Positions 27,512 to 36,058 are shown, counted from the stretch's first letter. The stretch: DNA of 64,000 bases from Streptomyces sp. HB132 (GCF_016909575.1 NZ_JAFBGA010000003.1:1-64000), one strand, 5' to 3'. The notes: a model not told the origin generated them from the letters alone. Numbers and translations: made by a program.

Positions 27512-27874
27512 ATGGGAAAGCGGAGCGGCACGGAGGTCTTCCGGATCACGGGCGCCCGGCAGGGCCTCGCCGACGATGTACGCGGCCGGCAGCGGCGTTA
27601 CATCATCTCGATGTCCGTGCGCACCGTCTCCGTGGTGCTGGCCGCGACCCTGTGGAACATCGAGAGGCATGTGGCGGTGGTGGGGCTCGCGCTGGGCGTT
27701 CTGCTCCCCTATGTCGCGGTCGTCATCGCCAACGCCGGGCGCGAGAACGCCCCTTCGCTCCCCTCGACCTTCGTGCCCGTGCCGATGCGGCCGGCACTCG
27801 GCGCGGCTCCGGCGGAACCGGCTCCCGAGCCAGGTGCCTCCGGCCGCGCGGGCGAGCCGCGGCCCGCGGACTGA
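27512..27874 (+). CDS. DUF3099 membrane protein
   Basis: This 120-residue protein begins with the conserved TEVFRITGARQGLADDVRGRQRRYIISM block of DUF3099. Two transmembrane helices follow (about 36-53 and 57-76). The C-terminal 40 residues are Pro/Ala-rich and poorly conserved. The family is actinobacterial and of unknown function. GGTGGAG lies 6 bases before the ATG. It is followed by a possible small-RNA unit and hairpin. Confidence 0.85.
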   Translation: MGKRSGTEVFRITGARQGLADDVRGRQRRYIISMSVRTVSVVLAATLWNIERHVAVVGLALGVLLPYVAVVIANAGRENAPSLPSTFVPVPMRPALGAAPAEPAPEPGASGRAGEPRPAD

Positions 27875-27924
27875 GCGGCCGCACTCCCCGGGCCGGGAGA
27901 GACCGGATCGATCATGACGTTCCG

Positions 27925-28030
27925 TTGCATCGGACCCCTGCCCCCGTGCCATACTTCGTGAGCGCTCCGCATCCCCCGTCGGAGCGACGGACCGACGCCG
28001 GGCAGCTCCCCCCGTGGCTGCCCGGCGTCG
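27925..28030 (+). ncRNA. Candidate small RNA or attenuator with its own promoter
   Basis: A possible promoter (TTGCAT at 27925-27930, CATACT at 27950-27955, spacer 19) would start transcription near 27962. Two consecutive hairpins follow at once: CGCTCCG/CGGAGCG (27963-27969 with 27980-27986) and a perfect 14-bp stem (27993-28006 with 28017-28030). This looks like a short structured transcript of about 70 bases or a leader attenuator for the gene at 28147. There is no U-tract and the spacer is long, so confidence is modest. Confidence 0.35.
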
Positions 28031-28146
28031 CCATTCTCCGGCGGGGATGCCTCGATGGACCTGGTTGCTCAACGGGCGCGGGCAGCCCTTACGGCCGGCG
28101 GCCGGCGCAGACCGCCGCACCGGAGCGCGAGGTTAGGGTTGAGGGC

Positions 28147-28395
28147 GTGAACTTCCCCGATACCTCCGCCGAGAGCGCGACCGGCGCGCCCGTCTGCTCC
28201 GCCAAGGGCTGCCGCACCGACGCCGTGTGGGTGCTGGCCTGGAACAACCCGAAGCTGCACACCCCGGAGCGCCGCAAGACCTGGCTGGCCTGCGACGAGC
28301 ACCGGGAGCACCTCTCCTCGTTCCTCGGTGTGCGCGGCTTCCTCAAGGACGTCGTGACACTGGCGGAGTGGGAGTCCTCAGCCGCCGATCGCTGA
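28147..28395 (+). CDS. Small conserved protein with Cys/His cluster
   Basis: An 82-residue protein starting at GTG 28147. It has a putative metal-binding set: Cys in APVCSAKGC (two, four residues apart) and CDEHREHL (Cys and His) about 30 residues later. Between them lies VWVLAWNNPKLHTPERRKTW. Database annotations of such proteins often read 'acetone carboxylase', which I consider a misnomer. The function is unknown. Its last 18 bases overlap the 3' end of the converging moaA gene. Confidence 0.8.
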   Translation: MNFPDTSAESATGAPVCSAKGCRTDAVWVLAWNNPKLHTPERRKTWLACDEHREHLSSFLGVRGFLKDVVTLAEWESSAADR

Positions 28396-29367
28396 CATCG
28401 GGCGGTCGGGCTGCAGGAAGGTGGGGTCGTCGAGTCCGGATCCGGCCTTCTTGCCCCACATCGCGAGCTTCCAGATCCGGGCGATCTCCTCGTCCGGCAC
28501 TTCCGAGCGCAGCGCTCCACGCAGATCCGTCTCCTCGCGGGCGAAGAGACAGGTGCGGACCTGCCCGTCGGCGGTGAGCCGGGTGCGGTCGCAGGCCCCG
28601 CAGAAGGGCCTGGTCACGGAGGCGATGACGCCGACGCGATGCGGACCGCCGTCGACGGTCCAGCGCTCGGCGGGGGCCGATCCGCGCTCCTCGTCACCTT
28701 CGTCGGTGAGCGTGAAGCGCGTACGCAACGAGGCGAGGATGTCACCGGCGGTGATCATCCCGTCCCGCTTCCAGCCGTGCTGGGCGTCGAGTGGCATCTG
28801 CTCGATGAAGCGCAGCTCGTAGTCGTTCTCCACGGCCCAGGCGAGCAGCTCGGGGGCCTCGTCCTCGTTGAGACCGGGCATGAGTACGGAGTTGACCTTG
28901 ACGGGGGTGAGCCCTGCCTCGCGGGCGGCCTGGAGGCCTTCGAGGACGTCCTTGTGCCGGTCGCGGCGGGTGAGCGTCTTGAACACGTCGGGGCGCAGGG
29001 TGTCCAGGGAGACGTTCACCCGGTCCAGACCCGCCGCCTTCAGGGCGGCCGCGGTGCGCTTGAGTCCGATGCCGTTGGTGGTGAGCGACATCCTGGGACG
29101 GGGCTCCAGGGCGGCGCACCGCTCCACGATGGAGACGAGGCCGGGACGCAGCAGCGGCTCGCCGCCGGTGAAGCGGACCTCCGTGATGCCGAGATCGGTG
29201 ACGGCTATGCGGACGAGCCTGACGATCTCGTCGTCACTGAGCAGGTCGTTCCTGGCAAGCCATTGCAGGCCTTCTTCGGGCATGCAGTAGGTGCAACGGA
29301 GATTGCACTTGTCGGTCAGTGAGACACGCAGGTCGGTGGCGACCCGGCCATAGGTGTCGATGAGCAC
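28378..29367 (-). CDS. moaA: GTP 3',8-cyclase MoaA
   Basis: This 329-residue radical SAM enzyme does the first step of molybdenum cofactor synthesis, rearranging GTP. The N-terminal 4Fe-4S ligands are C21, C25 and C28 in DKCNLRCTYCMP, followed by FTGGEPLLRPG. The second cluster, which binds substrate, uses the C-terminal FCGACDRTRL plus VRTC. The C-terminal GG (SAIGG) is the conserved activating tail. The GTG at 29367 follows GGGAGGGGG. No other moa genes are adjacent. The 3' end overlaps the converging small gene by 18 bp. Confidence 0.96.
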   Translation of the reverse strand: MLIDTYGRVATDLRVSLTDKCNLRCTYCMPEEGLQWLARNDLLSDDEIVRLVRIAVTDLGITEVRFTGGEPLLRPGLVSIVERCAALEPRPRMSLTTNGIGLKRTAAALKAAGLDRVNVSLDTLRPDVFKTLTRRDRHKDVLEGLQAAREAGLTPVKVNSVLMPGLNEDEAPELLAWAVENDYELRFIEQMPLDAQHGWKRDGMITAGDILASLRTRFTLTDEGDEERGSAPAERWTVDGGPHRVGVIASVTRPFCGACDRTRLTADGQVRTCLFAREETDLRGALRSEVPDEEIARIWKLAMWGKKAGSGLDDPTFLQPDRPMSAIGG

Positions 29368-29467
29368 TTTGGGCCCCCTCCCCCGGTGGTGTCCGCGGTT
29401 GCGGTCTGACTCCTCCGAGACTACGCGAGACCTGTGACATCGAGGGGGCTCGGTTGACACGAGGTGT

Positions 29468-29506
29468 GACGGGGCCCCGTCGTAGGTCTCTACGACGGGG
29501 CCCGTC
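29468..29506 (-). terminator. Terminator of the symporter operon
   Basis: A 17-bp stem with one bulged G (29468-29485 with 29490-29506) and a 4-base loop lies 17 bases beyond the symporter stop on the minus strand. Confidence 0.82.
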
Positions 29507-29522
29507 AGGCGCGGCGGTGGGG

Positions 29523-31160
29523 TCAGTGGGCTCCGGTGCCGGTGAGGGACTTGACCTCGAGTTCGGCGTACTTGCCCTTGTCGGGCTCCTCCTTGGAGAT
29601 GACCGAGCCGATCCAGCCGAGCAGGAAGCCCAGCGGGATGGAGATGAGGCCGGGGTTCTCCAGGGGGAACCAGGCGAAGTCCACGTCGGGGAACATCGAG
29701 CTGGCCTTCCCGGAGACGACCGGGGAGAACAGCACGAGGACGACGGACGAGGCCAGACCGCCGTAGATGGACCAGAGTGCGCCCTGGGTGGTGAAGCGCT
29801 TCCAGAAGAGGCTGTAGAGGATGGTCGGCAGGTTGGCCGACGCGGCGACCGCGAAGGCCAGGGCCACGAGTCCCGCGACGTTCAGGTCGCGGGCCATGGC
29901 GCCGAGTGCGATCGAGACGACGCCGATCGCGACGGTGGCCCAGCGGGCCGCCTTCATCTCCTCCTTCTCGGTGGCGTTCCCCTTGCGGATCACGTTGGCG
30001 TAGATGTCGTGGGCGAAGGAGGACGAGGAGGCGAGGGTGAGGCCCGCGACGACGGCGAGGATCGTGGCGAAGGCGACGGCGGAGATGACCGCGAGCATGA
30101 TGGCGCCCCCGGTGGTCCCCACCCCGCCGAGGTACTCGGCCAGCTGGGGTGCCGCGGCGTTGCCGGCCGGGTTCTTCGCCGTGATCTCCTCGGGCCCGAT
30201 GAGCGCCGCGGCGCCGAAGCCGAGGGCGATGGTCATCAGGTAGAAGGCGCCGATGATGCCGATGGCCCAGTTGACGGACTTGCGGGCGGCCTTGGCGGTC
30301 GGCACGGTGTAGAAGCGGATCAGGATGTGCGGGAGTCCGGCAGTGCCGAGCACGAGCGCGATACCGAGCGAGATGAAGTCCAGCTTCGACACGTCGGTGG
30401 CGCCGTACTTGAGGCCGGGCTCCAGGAACGCCGCGCCGTGTCCGCTCTTCTCCGCGGCGGTGCCGAGCAGGTCGGAGACGTTGAAGTCGAACTTCCACAG
30501 CACCATCAGGGTCATCAGGAGCGCGCCCGCGATGAGCAGCACGGCCTTGACCATCTGCACCCAGGTGGTGCCCTTCATCCCGCCGATGGTGACGTAGACG
30601 ATCATCAGCACGCCGACCAGCGCCACGATGAGGATCTTGCCCGCGTCGCTGGTGATGCCGAGCAGCAGCGAGACGAGTACTCCTGCGCCCGCCATCTGGG
30701 CCAGCAGGTAGAAGATCGACACGACGATGGTGGAGACGCCCGCGGCGGTGCGCACAGGCCGCTGGCGCATCCGGTAGGCGAGGACGTCGCCCATGGTGTA
30801 GCGGCCGGAGTTGCGCAACGGCTCGGCGACGAGCAGCAGGGCGACGAGCCAGGCCACGAGGAAGCCGATGGAGTAGAGGAAGCCGTCGTAGCCGAAGAGC
30901 GCGATGGCGCCGGCGATGCCGAGGAAGGACGCCGCCGACATGTAGTCACCGGAGACGGCGAGGCCGTTCTGGAAGGCGGTGAACTGCCGTCCGCCCGCGT
31001 AGAAGTCCGAAGCGCTCTTGGTCTGCCGGCCGGCCCAGACGGTGATGGCCAGGGTCGCCGCGACGAAGATCGCGAAAAGGGTGATGATCAGCGGCCTGTG
31101 CTCGGTCGTCGACGACGCGGCGAGCTGGCTCACGGCCTGTGATGCGTACGCGGCGCTCAT
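29523..31160 (-). CDS. Sodium:solute symporter, acetate permease (ActP) type
   Basis: This 545-residue polytopic protein of the SSS family most resembles ActP/MctC-type monocarboxylate (acetate, pyruvate, propionate) permeases. The N-terminus carries SASDFYAGGRQFTAFQNGLAVSGDYMSAASFLG, the substrate- and Na-binding first-helix region. Thirteen or so helices follow, with GTAGLPHILIRFYTV, a conserved ActP segment, in the middle. The start overlaps the stop of the DUF485 gene by ATGA; this pairing (yjcH-actP) is characteristic of acetate uptake operons. Confidence 0.94.
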   Translation of the reverse strand: MSAAYASQAVSQLAASSTTEHRPLIITLFAIFVAATLAITVWAGRQTKSASDFYAGGRQFTAFQNGLAVSGDYMSAASFLGIAGAIALFGYDGFLYSIGFLVAWLVALLLVAEPLRNSGRYTMGDVLAYRMRQRPVRTAAGVSTIVVSIFYLLAQMAGAGVLVSLLLGITSDAGKILIVALVGVLMIVYVTIGGMKGTTWVQMVKAVLLIAGALLMTLMVLWKFDFNVSDLLGTAAEKSGHGAAFLEPGLKYGATDVSKLDFISLGIALVLGTAGLPHILIRFYTVPTAKAARKSVNWAIGIIGAFYLMTIALGFGAAALIGPEEITAKNPAGNAAAPQLAEYLGGVGTTGGAIMLAVISAVAFATILAVVAGLTLASSSSFAHDIYANVIRKGNATEKEEMKAARWATVAIGVVSIALGAMARDLNVAGLVALAFAVAASANLPTILYSLFWKRFTTQGALWSIYGGLASSVVLVLFSPVVSGKASSMFPDVDFAWFPLENPGLISIPLGFLLGWIGSVISKEEPDKGKYAELEVKSLTGTGAH

Positions 31161-31570
31161 GCGTCGGCCTCCAGACGGGACTTGATGGCCGCCGCCTGCG
31201 GGTCGAGCTTGTTGGTGGCGTGGCGCGAGTAGAACCAGGCAATGAGGAACGTGGTGGCGAACTGGGCGAGGCCGAACACGAAGGCGACGTTGAAGTTCGC
31301 GAAGACGACCTTGCTCATGAAGCCGTCGGCGTAGCTGGACAGCAGTACGTACAGCAGGTACCAGGCAATGAATCCGACGGTCAGCGGAAAGGCGAAGGAG
31401 CGGTGGGATCGGCGCAGTTCGGTGAACTCCGCACTGTTCTGCGCCTCGAGCCACGCCTCGGTCGTGGGCTGGACGGGACTGCCGCCCTCAGGGCTCTGGG
31501 GCGGCGGTGCTTCGGTGGCCACGGACTCTCCTCGCGACGCGGATGCGGTGGTGGGAACGGTGGATTTCAC
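31157..31570 (-). CDS. DUF485 (YjcH-like) membrane protein
   Basis: This 137-residue protein has a polar, Ser/Pro-rich N-terminal half and two transmembrane helices (about 68-88 and 95-118) separated by the DUF485 signature SSYADGFMSKVVFANFNVAFVFG. It pairs with ActP-type symporters and may be an accessory subunit. The GTG at 31570 is preceded by AGAGGA, though the spacing is slightly long. Translation is coupled to the symporter by a 4-bp overlap. Confidence 0.92.
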   Translation of the reverse strand: MKSTVPTTASASRGESVATEAPPPQSPEGGSPVQPTTEAWLEAQNSAEFTELRRSHRSFAFPLTVGFIAWYLLYVLLSSYADGFMSKVVFANFNVAFVFGLAQFATTFLIAWFYSRHATNKLDPQAAAIKSRLEADA

Positions 31571-31785
31571 GGGGAGTCCTCTGCGTTGCCGGCTGGTGTG
31601 GGGTTGGATGCACGACTCCCTGTGCAACGGCACGGAGAGCGTGGCGAAGCGGTTCACCGCAGGTTCGTTCTTGTCCGGCCGACTCGCGTGGACGCGACTC
31701 CCACAGGTCACACCTCGAACTCACTTGCCCGTATTCGTTGTCGCACCGGGAAGATCAGCGATAACTTCACTCGTCATGTACCGGA

Positions 31786-31805
31786 CCGGACACACCGGTG
31801 TCCGG
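31786..31805 (+). promoter_or_regulatory. Inverted repeat in the subtilase leader
   Basis: CCGGACAC-ACCG-GTGTCCGG is a perfect 8-bp hairpin lying 30 bases upstream of the protease ATG. It may be a leader stem-loop or operator. Confidence 0.35.
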
Positions 31806-31835
31806 CCATACCGGCACGGATGATGTGGAGAACCC

Positions 31836-33365
31836 ATGGCTCATCTGGCATCCAGACGGACTCGCGTACTCGCGCTGCCCGTCGGACTGGCGCTCACGGC
31901 CTCGCTCGGCTTCCTCCCGACGGGGACCGCGGCCGCGGCACCCGCGGGCGAGCCGGCGGCCGTCGCGGCGGACGGCCCCCAGCTGTCGTACGTCGTGAAC
32001 ACGCGGGCGGGTCACGGCACGGTCAAGCAGGTGCGGAAGGCGATATCCGCGGCCGGCGGAACCGTCGTGACGTCCTACGACAAGATCGGCGTCATCGTCG
32101 TCCACTCGCAGAACCCGGACTTCGGCGCGACGATCCGCAAGGCCAAGGGCGTCCAGTCTGCGGGCGCCACACGCACCAGCCCGATCGTCCCGCAGGCCAC
32201 GAAGGACATCGGGGTCGAGCAGCCCCTCACCGCCGCCCAGGCGCGGGAGGCGTCCGAGGACGCGGTGGCGGGCCAGGACCCGCTGGAGCCCCTGCAGTGG
32301 GACCTTCCGGCCATCAAGGCGGACAAGGCGCACCAGAAGTCGCTCGGCAGCAGCAAGGTCACGGTCGGCGTCATCGACACGGGTGTCGACGACACGCACC
32401 CGGACCTGGCGCCGAACTTCGACCGCAAGGCATCGGTGAACTGTGTGTCCGGCGCCCCGGACACCACGGACGGCGCCTGGCGGCCCGCGGCCGGCGAGAG
32501 CGACCACGGCACGCACGTCGCGGGCACCATAGCCGCGGCGAAGAACGGCACCGGCGTCACCGGCGTCGCACCCGGCGTGAAGGTCTCCGGCATCAAGGTG
32601 TCCACGCCGGCCGGCTTCTTCTACACCGAGGCCGTCGTCTGCGGCTTCGTCTGGGCCGCCGAGCACGGCGTCGACGTGACCAACAGCAGCTACTACACCG
32701 ACCCGTGGCTGTTCAACTGCAAGAACGACCCGGACCAGGGCGCCCTGGTCGAGGCGGTCACCCGCGCCACCCGTTACGCGGAGGGCAAGGGCGTCGTCAA
32801 CGTCGCCGCGGCCGGAAACTCCGACCACGACCTGGCCCTCGACGCCATCGAGGACACCACGAGCCCCAACGACACGACGCCGGTCACCCGCACGGTCGAC
32901 CCGAGCGCCTGCCCCGACATCCCGACCATGGTGCCGGGTGTCGTGACGGTCTCCGCGACCGGGGCGAAGAACCTCAAGTCCTCCTACTCGAACTACGGTC
33001 TCGGGGTCATCGACGTGGCCGCCCCGGGCGGCGACTCGACGCGCTACCAGGCGCCGGAAGCGCCCGCCGACAACGGTCTGATCCTGTCGACGCTGCCCGG
33101 CGGCAAGTTCGGCTACAAGGCCGGTACGTCGATGGCCTCCCCGCACGTCGCGGGCGTCGCGGCCCTGATCAAGTCGACCCACCCGCGCGCCTCGGCGGCC
33201 GGGGTGAAGGCCCTGCTCACGCACCAGGCCGACGCCACCGCGTGCGGCGCGCCGTACGACATCGACGGTGACGGCACCGTCGACGCCGTCTGCGAGGGCG
33301 GGAAGAACTACAACGGCTTCTACGGAGCCGGTGTCGTGGACGCGCTGGACGCGGTCCGCAGGTAA
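31836..33365 (+). CDS. Secreted S8 subtilisin-like serine protease
   Basis: A 509-residue extracellular protease. Residues 1-36 form the signal peptide (RVLALPVGLALTASLGFLPTGTAAAA). A propeptide of the I9 type spans about 50-120 (LSYVVNTRAGHGTVKQVRKAI). The catalytic domain carries Asp181 (VIDTGVDDTHPDL), His224 (SDHGTHVAGT), the oxyanion Asn in NVAAAGNSD and Ser432 (GTSMASPHVAG). Unlike many Streptomyces subtilases it ends soon after the catalytic domain, with no P-domain or sorting signal. It is divergent from the DUF485-symporter operon and closed by a 40-bp palindrome. Confidence 0.96.
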   Translation: MAHLASRRTRVLALPVGLALTASLGFLPTGTAAAAPAGEPAAVAADGPQLSYVVNTRAGHGTVKQVRKAISAAGGTVVTSYDKIGVIVVHSQNPDFGATIRKAKGVQSAGATRTSPIVPQATKDIGVEQPLTAAQAREASEDAVAGQDPLEPLQWDLPAIKADKAHQKSLGSSKVTVGVIDTGVDDTHPDLAPNFDRKASVNCVSGAPDTTDGAWRPAAGESDHGTHVAGTIAAAKNGTGVTGVAPGVKVSGIKVSTPAGFFYTEAVVCGFVWAAEHGVDVTNSSYYTDPWLFNCKNDPDQGALVEAVTRATRYAEGKGVVNVAAAGNSDHDLALDAIEDTTSPNDTTPVTRTVDPSACPDIPTMVPGVVTVSATGAKNLKSSYSNYGLGVIDVAAPGGDSTRYQAPEAPADNGLILSTLPGGKFGYKAGTSMASPHVAGVAALIKSTHPRASAAGVKALLTHQADATACGAPYDIDGDGTVDAVCEGGKNYNGFYGAGVVDALDAVRR

Positions 33366-33370
33366 GAAGT

Positions 33371-33410
33371 GAGGGAGGGGCCGGGGACAGCTGTCCCCGG
33401 CCCCTCCCTC
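33371..33410. terminator. Convergent 40-bp perfect palindrome
   Basis: The 20 bases at 33371-33390 are the exact reverse complement of 33391-33410 with no spacer. It lies between the converging subtilase and alcohol dehydrogenase stops and should act in both directions. Confidence 0.9.
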
Positions 33411-33416
33411 GTACCG

Positions 33417-34460
33417 CTACGGCTTGATGAGGACCTTGAGCGCCGTGCGCTCGTCCATCGCCTTGTAGCCGCCCGGCACCCCGTCCAGCCCGACCGACAG
33501 GTCGAAGACCGGCGACGGGTCGATCGTGCCGTCCAGCACGTCGGGGAGCAGTTCCGGGATGTACGTACGCACGGGGGCCACGCCGCCGCGCAGGGCGATG
33601 TTCCGGTCGAACATGGCGCCGAGGTCGACCCCGGTGCCGCTGCCGTGCGGGACTCCGACGTAACCGATCGAACCGCCGTCGCGGACGATGTCGATGGCCG
33701 TGCGCATCGACTGCTCGGTGCCGACCGCCTCGATCACCCCGTGGGCGCCTTCGCCCCGGGTCAGCTCCCGTACGGCCGCGAGGGCGGCCTCGCCGCGTTC
33801 GGCGACGACGTCCGTGGCGCCGAACGCGCGGGCGATGTCGGTGCGGGCCCGGTGGCGGCCCAGAGCGATGATCCTCTCGGCGCCGAGGCGCTTGGCCGCC
33901 ATGACGCCGCACAGGCCGACCGCGCCGTCACCGACGACCGCGACGGTGCTGCCGGGCCTCACGCCCGCGCCGAGCGCGGCGTGGTGTCCGGTGCCGAGGA
34001 CGTCGGAGAGGGCCAGGAGCGCGGTGAGCAGCCGGTCGTCGGACGCGGCCGCCGCCGGGAGCCTGACCAGGGTGCCGTCGGCGAACGGCACACGGACGGC
34101 CTCCCCCTGGCCGCCGTCGGAACCGACCGAACCCCAGAAGCCGCCCTGGGCGCAGGAGGTGGTGAGCCCTTCGGCGCAGTACGCGCAGGTGCCGTCGGAC
34201 CAGACGAACGGGGCCACGACGAGGTCGCCCACGGCGAAGCCGTTGACCCCGGAGCCGGCCTCCTCGACGACGCCGAGGAACTCATGGCCGATCCGCTGGC
34301 CGGGCTGCCGGGCCGATTCGCCGCGGTAGGCCCACAGGTCGCTGCCGCAGATGCAGGCCCGCAGCACCCTCAGGACCACGTCGGTGGGCTGCTGGACCGT
34401 GGCGTCCGGCACCTCCTCCACACGGATGTCGTGGGGGGCGTGGATCACTGTGGCGCGCAT
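33417..34460 (-). CDS. Zinc-dependent medium-chain alcohol dehydrogenase
   Basis: This 347-residue MDR-family dehydrogenase has the catalytic zinc ligands in ACICGSD (Cys38 region) and GHEFLGVV (His/Glu). A structural-zinc region, GTCAYCAEGLTTSC, has only three cysteines rather than the usual four. The Rossmann motif is VAVVGDGAVGLCGV. It is the last gene of a same-strand operon: FA-hydroxylase, YhhN protein (4-bp overlap), then this gene 21 bases later, with GAGGA before its ATG. The context suggests it handles an aldehyde or alcohol released by the two membrane enzymes. Cofactor preference is not clear. Confidence 0.93.
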   Translation of the reverse strand: MRATVIHAPHDIRVEEVPDATVQQPTDVVLRVLRACICGSDLWAYRGESARQPGQRIGHEFLGVVEEAGSGVNGFAVGDLVVAPFVWSDGTCAYCAEGLTTSCAQGGFWGSVGSDGGQGEAVRVPFADGTLVRLPAAAASDDRLLTALLALSDVLGTGHHAALGAGVRPGSTVAVVGDGAVGLCGVMAAKRLGAERIIALGRHRARTDIARAFGATDVVAERGEAALAAVRELTRGEGAHGVIEAVGTEQSMRTAIDIVRDGGSIGYVGVPHGSGTGVDLGAMFDRNIALRGGVAPVRTYIPELLPDVLDGTIDPSPVFDLSVGLDGVPGGYKAMDERTALKVLIKP

Positions 34461-34481
34461 GCGTGGGGGTCCTCGTTCGTC

Positions 34482-35162
34482 TCAGATTCTGATACGCCTC
34501 CCACGGTACGCCCCAGGGGCGGCGCCGGTGGAATCCGTGCGTACGGTGAGCGCCCCCTGCGTGAGCAGGTACTGCGCCGCGATGTAGGTGAGCATGATCC
34601 AGAAGTTGTGGGCGGGAAGCTGCGGCCACTCCGCGATGCCGGTGGCGATCAGCGCGTCGGAGAGCAGGAAGAGCGCGCCCCCGGCTCCGGCCCACCGTCC
34701 GAGGGTGCCCGCCCGCCAGGCCATGGCCGTGAGCAGAAGGCTGTATCCGGTCAGCGGGACGCGCAGTCCGTCCGGCAGCCCGGGCCACAGGAGCACGACG
34801 AAGGCCACGAGCACGGCGGCGTAGACGAGGCCGCTGACCGGTCGCACGGGGGCGCTGCCGAAGAGCAGCAGATAGCAGACGTGGCCGGCGGCGAAGAAGC
34901 CCATCCCGGCGAGGAACGCGGGCTCCGCGTCGGGCATCAGCAGCACGTCCCCCGCCCAGCCGCACAGCAGTGCGGCGATCAGCAGCCGGGAGCCGCCGCG
35001 GGCGGCGGCGTAGGCGGCGAGCAGCAGCATCAGCAGCGGCTTGGTCGCCACGTGCACGACGGGGACACCGACGAGGAGCCCAGTCAGATGGACGGCCGCG
35101 ACGGACAGGAAGGCGACGAGCAGCGGACGCACGAACCGGGGCGCACCGGCACCGGGCGTCAT
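34482..35162 (-). CDS. YhhN/TMEM86-family protein (putative lysoplasmalogenase)
   Basis: This 226-residue protein with about eight transmembrane helices belongs to the YhhN family. Its animal members (TMEM86A/B), and a bacterial one, cleave the vinyl-ether bond of lysoplasmalogens, releasing a fatty aldehyde. The family motifs ATKPLLMLLL (residues about 40-49), GDVLLMP (about 71-77), FAAGHVCYLLLF and FLLSDALIA are present, with the conserved aspartates. The start overlaps the upstream FA-hydroxylase stop by ATGA. The activity in this organism is inferred from the family only. Confidence 0.9.
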   Translation of the reverse strand: MTPGAGAPRFVRPLLVAFLSVAAVHLTGLLVGVPVVHVATKPLLMLLLAAYAAARGGSRLLIAALLCGWAGDVLLMPDAEPAFLAGMGFFAAGHVCYLLLFGSAPVRPVSGLVYAAVLVAFVVLLWPGLPDGLRVPLTGYSLLLTAMAWRAGTLGRWAGAGGALFLLSDALIATGIAEWPQLPAHNFWIMLTYIAAQYLLTQGALTVRTDSTGAAPGAYRGRRIRI

Positions 35163-36058
35163 ACGGTGCGCTCCGGGGAGGCACCCCGCCGCGCCGGGGC
35201 GGGAAGGGGCACGGAGGTGCCGCTGTCCGACGGCTGCCAGCCCGGCCCCCGGAACACCCGGCCCGCGCGCTCACCCCAGGTGGCGGCCGCCCGTACGTCG
35301 CGGGCGATGGCTGCGTACTCGTGCGTGGCGACGCGCAGCGGGTTGTGGGTGGCGATGTTCTTGGTGAGGCCGAAGACGGGCCGCTCGGTCTCGGCGGTGA
35401 AGGAACCGAAGAGCCGGTCCCACACGATCAGGATCCCGCCGAAGTTCCGGTCGAGGTATCCGCCCTGGGAGGCGTGGTGCACCCGGTGGTGGGAGGGGGT
35501 GTTGAGGACGTACTCGAAGGGCCGGGGCAGCTTGTCGATGCGTTCGGTGTGCACCCAGAACTGGTAGACGAGGTTCACCGAGGAGCAGAACGCGAGCGCG
35601 GCCGGGTGGACTCCACAGGCGATGAGCGGTACGTAGAACGGCCAGACGGTCAGGGAGGTCCAGGGCTGGCGCAGCGCCGTCGTGAGGTTGAACTTCCTGC
35701 TGGAGTGGTGGACCACGTGGCAGGCCCAGAGGATCCGGATGACGTGGTGGCCCCGGTGGGACCAGTAGTAGAAGAAGTCCTGTGCGAGCAGCATCAGCAG
35801 GACCGTCCACCACAGGACGGGGACGCGCAGCGGCGTGAGTTCGTGGACCGCGGCGTAGATCGCGACGACGGGGATCTTCCACAGCAGGTCGAAGGCCAGG
35901 CTGCCGAGCCCCATGGTGACGCTGGTGGCGGCGTCCCTGGCCTCGTACCCGGCGGCGTCCTCGTCCGGGTGAAGCCGGTGGACCACCATTTCGAGGACGG
36001 CGAGCAGGACGAAGGCCGGGATCGACCACAGCACGACATCGGGCAGGTTCGGCTCCAT
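35159..36058 (-). CDS. FA-hydroxylase/sterol desaturase family protein, AGMO-like
   Basis: This 299-residue integral membrane di-iron enzyme has the His clusters of the family: HRLH (about residue 25), YYWSHRGHHVIR, CHVVHHSSRKFN and HHRVHHAS, followed by DRNFGGILIVWDRLFGSF. That last block is close to the NYGG-type segment of alkylglycerol monooxygenase-like members, which cleave ether lipids to an aldehyde and glycerol. Other family members hydroxylate fatty acids or carotenoids. The ATG at 36058 starts MEPNLPDVVLW; earlier in-frame codons lie in intergenic sequence. It is the first gene of the operon with YhhN and a zinc dehydrogenase. Confidence 0.9.
   Translation of the reverse strand: MEPNLPDVVLWSIPAFVLLAVLEMVVHRLHPDEDAAGYEARDAATSVTMGLGSLAFDLLWKIPVVAIYAAVHELTPLRVPVLWWTVLLMLLAQDFFYYWSHRGHHVIRILWACHVVHHSSRKFNLTTALRQPWTSLTVWPFYVPLIACGVHPAALAFCSSVNLVYQFWVHTERIDKLPRPFEYVLNTPSHHRVHHASQGGYLDRNFGGILIVWDRLFGSFTAETERPVFGLTKNIATHNPLRVATHEYAAIARDVRAAATWGERAGRVFRGPGWQPSDSGTSVPLPAPARRGASPERTV

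Noticed and set aside
28147..28395. Acetone carboxylase subunit
   Set aside because: Small proteins like this are sometimes given that name in databases, but nothing in its 82 residues resembles the carboxylase. I keep it as unknown.
28378..30498. A 706-residue minus-strand frame containing moaA
   Set aside because: Beyond the GTG at 29367 it is a shifted-frame shadow of the symporter gene with an Arg-rich nonsense sequence.
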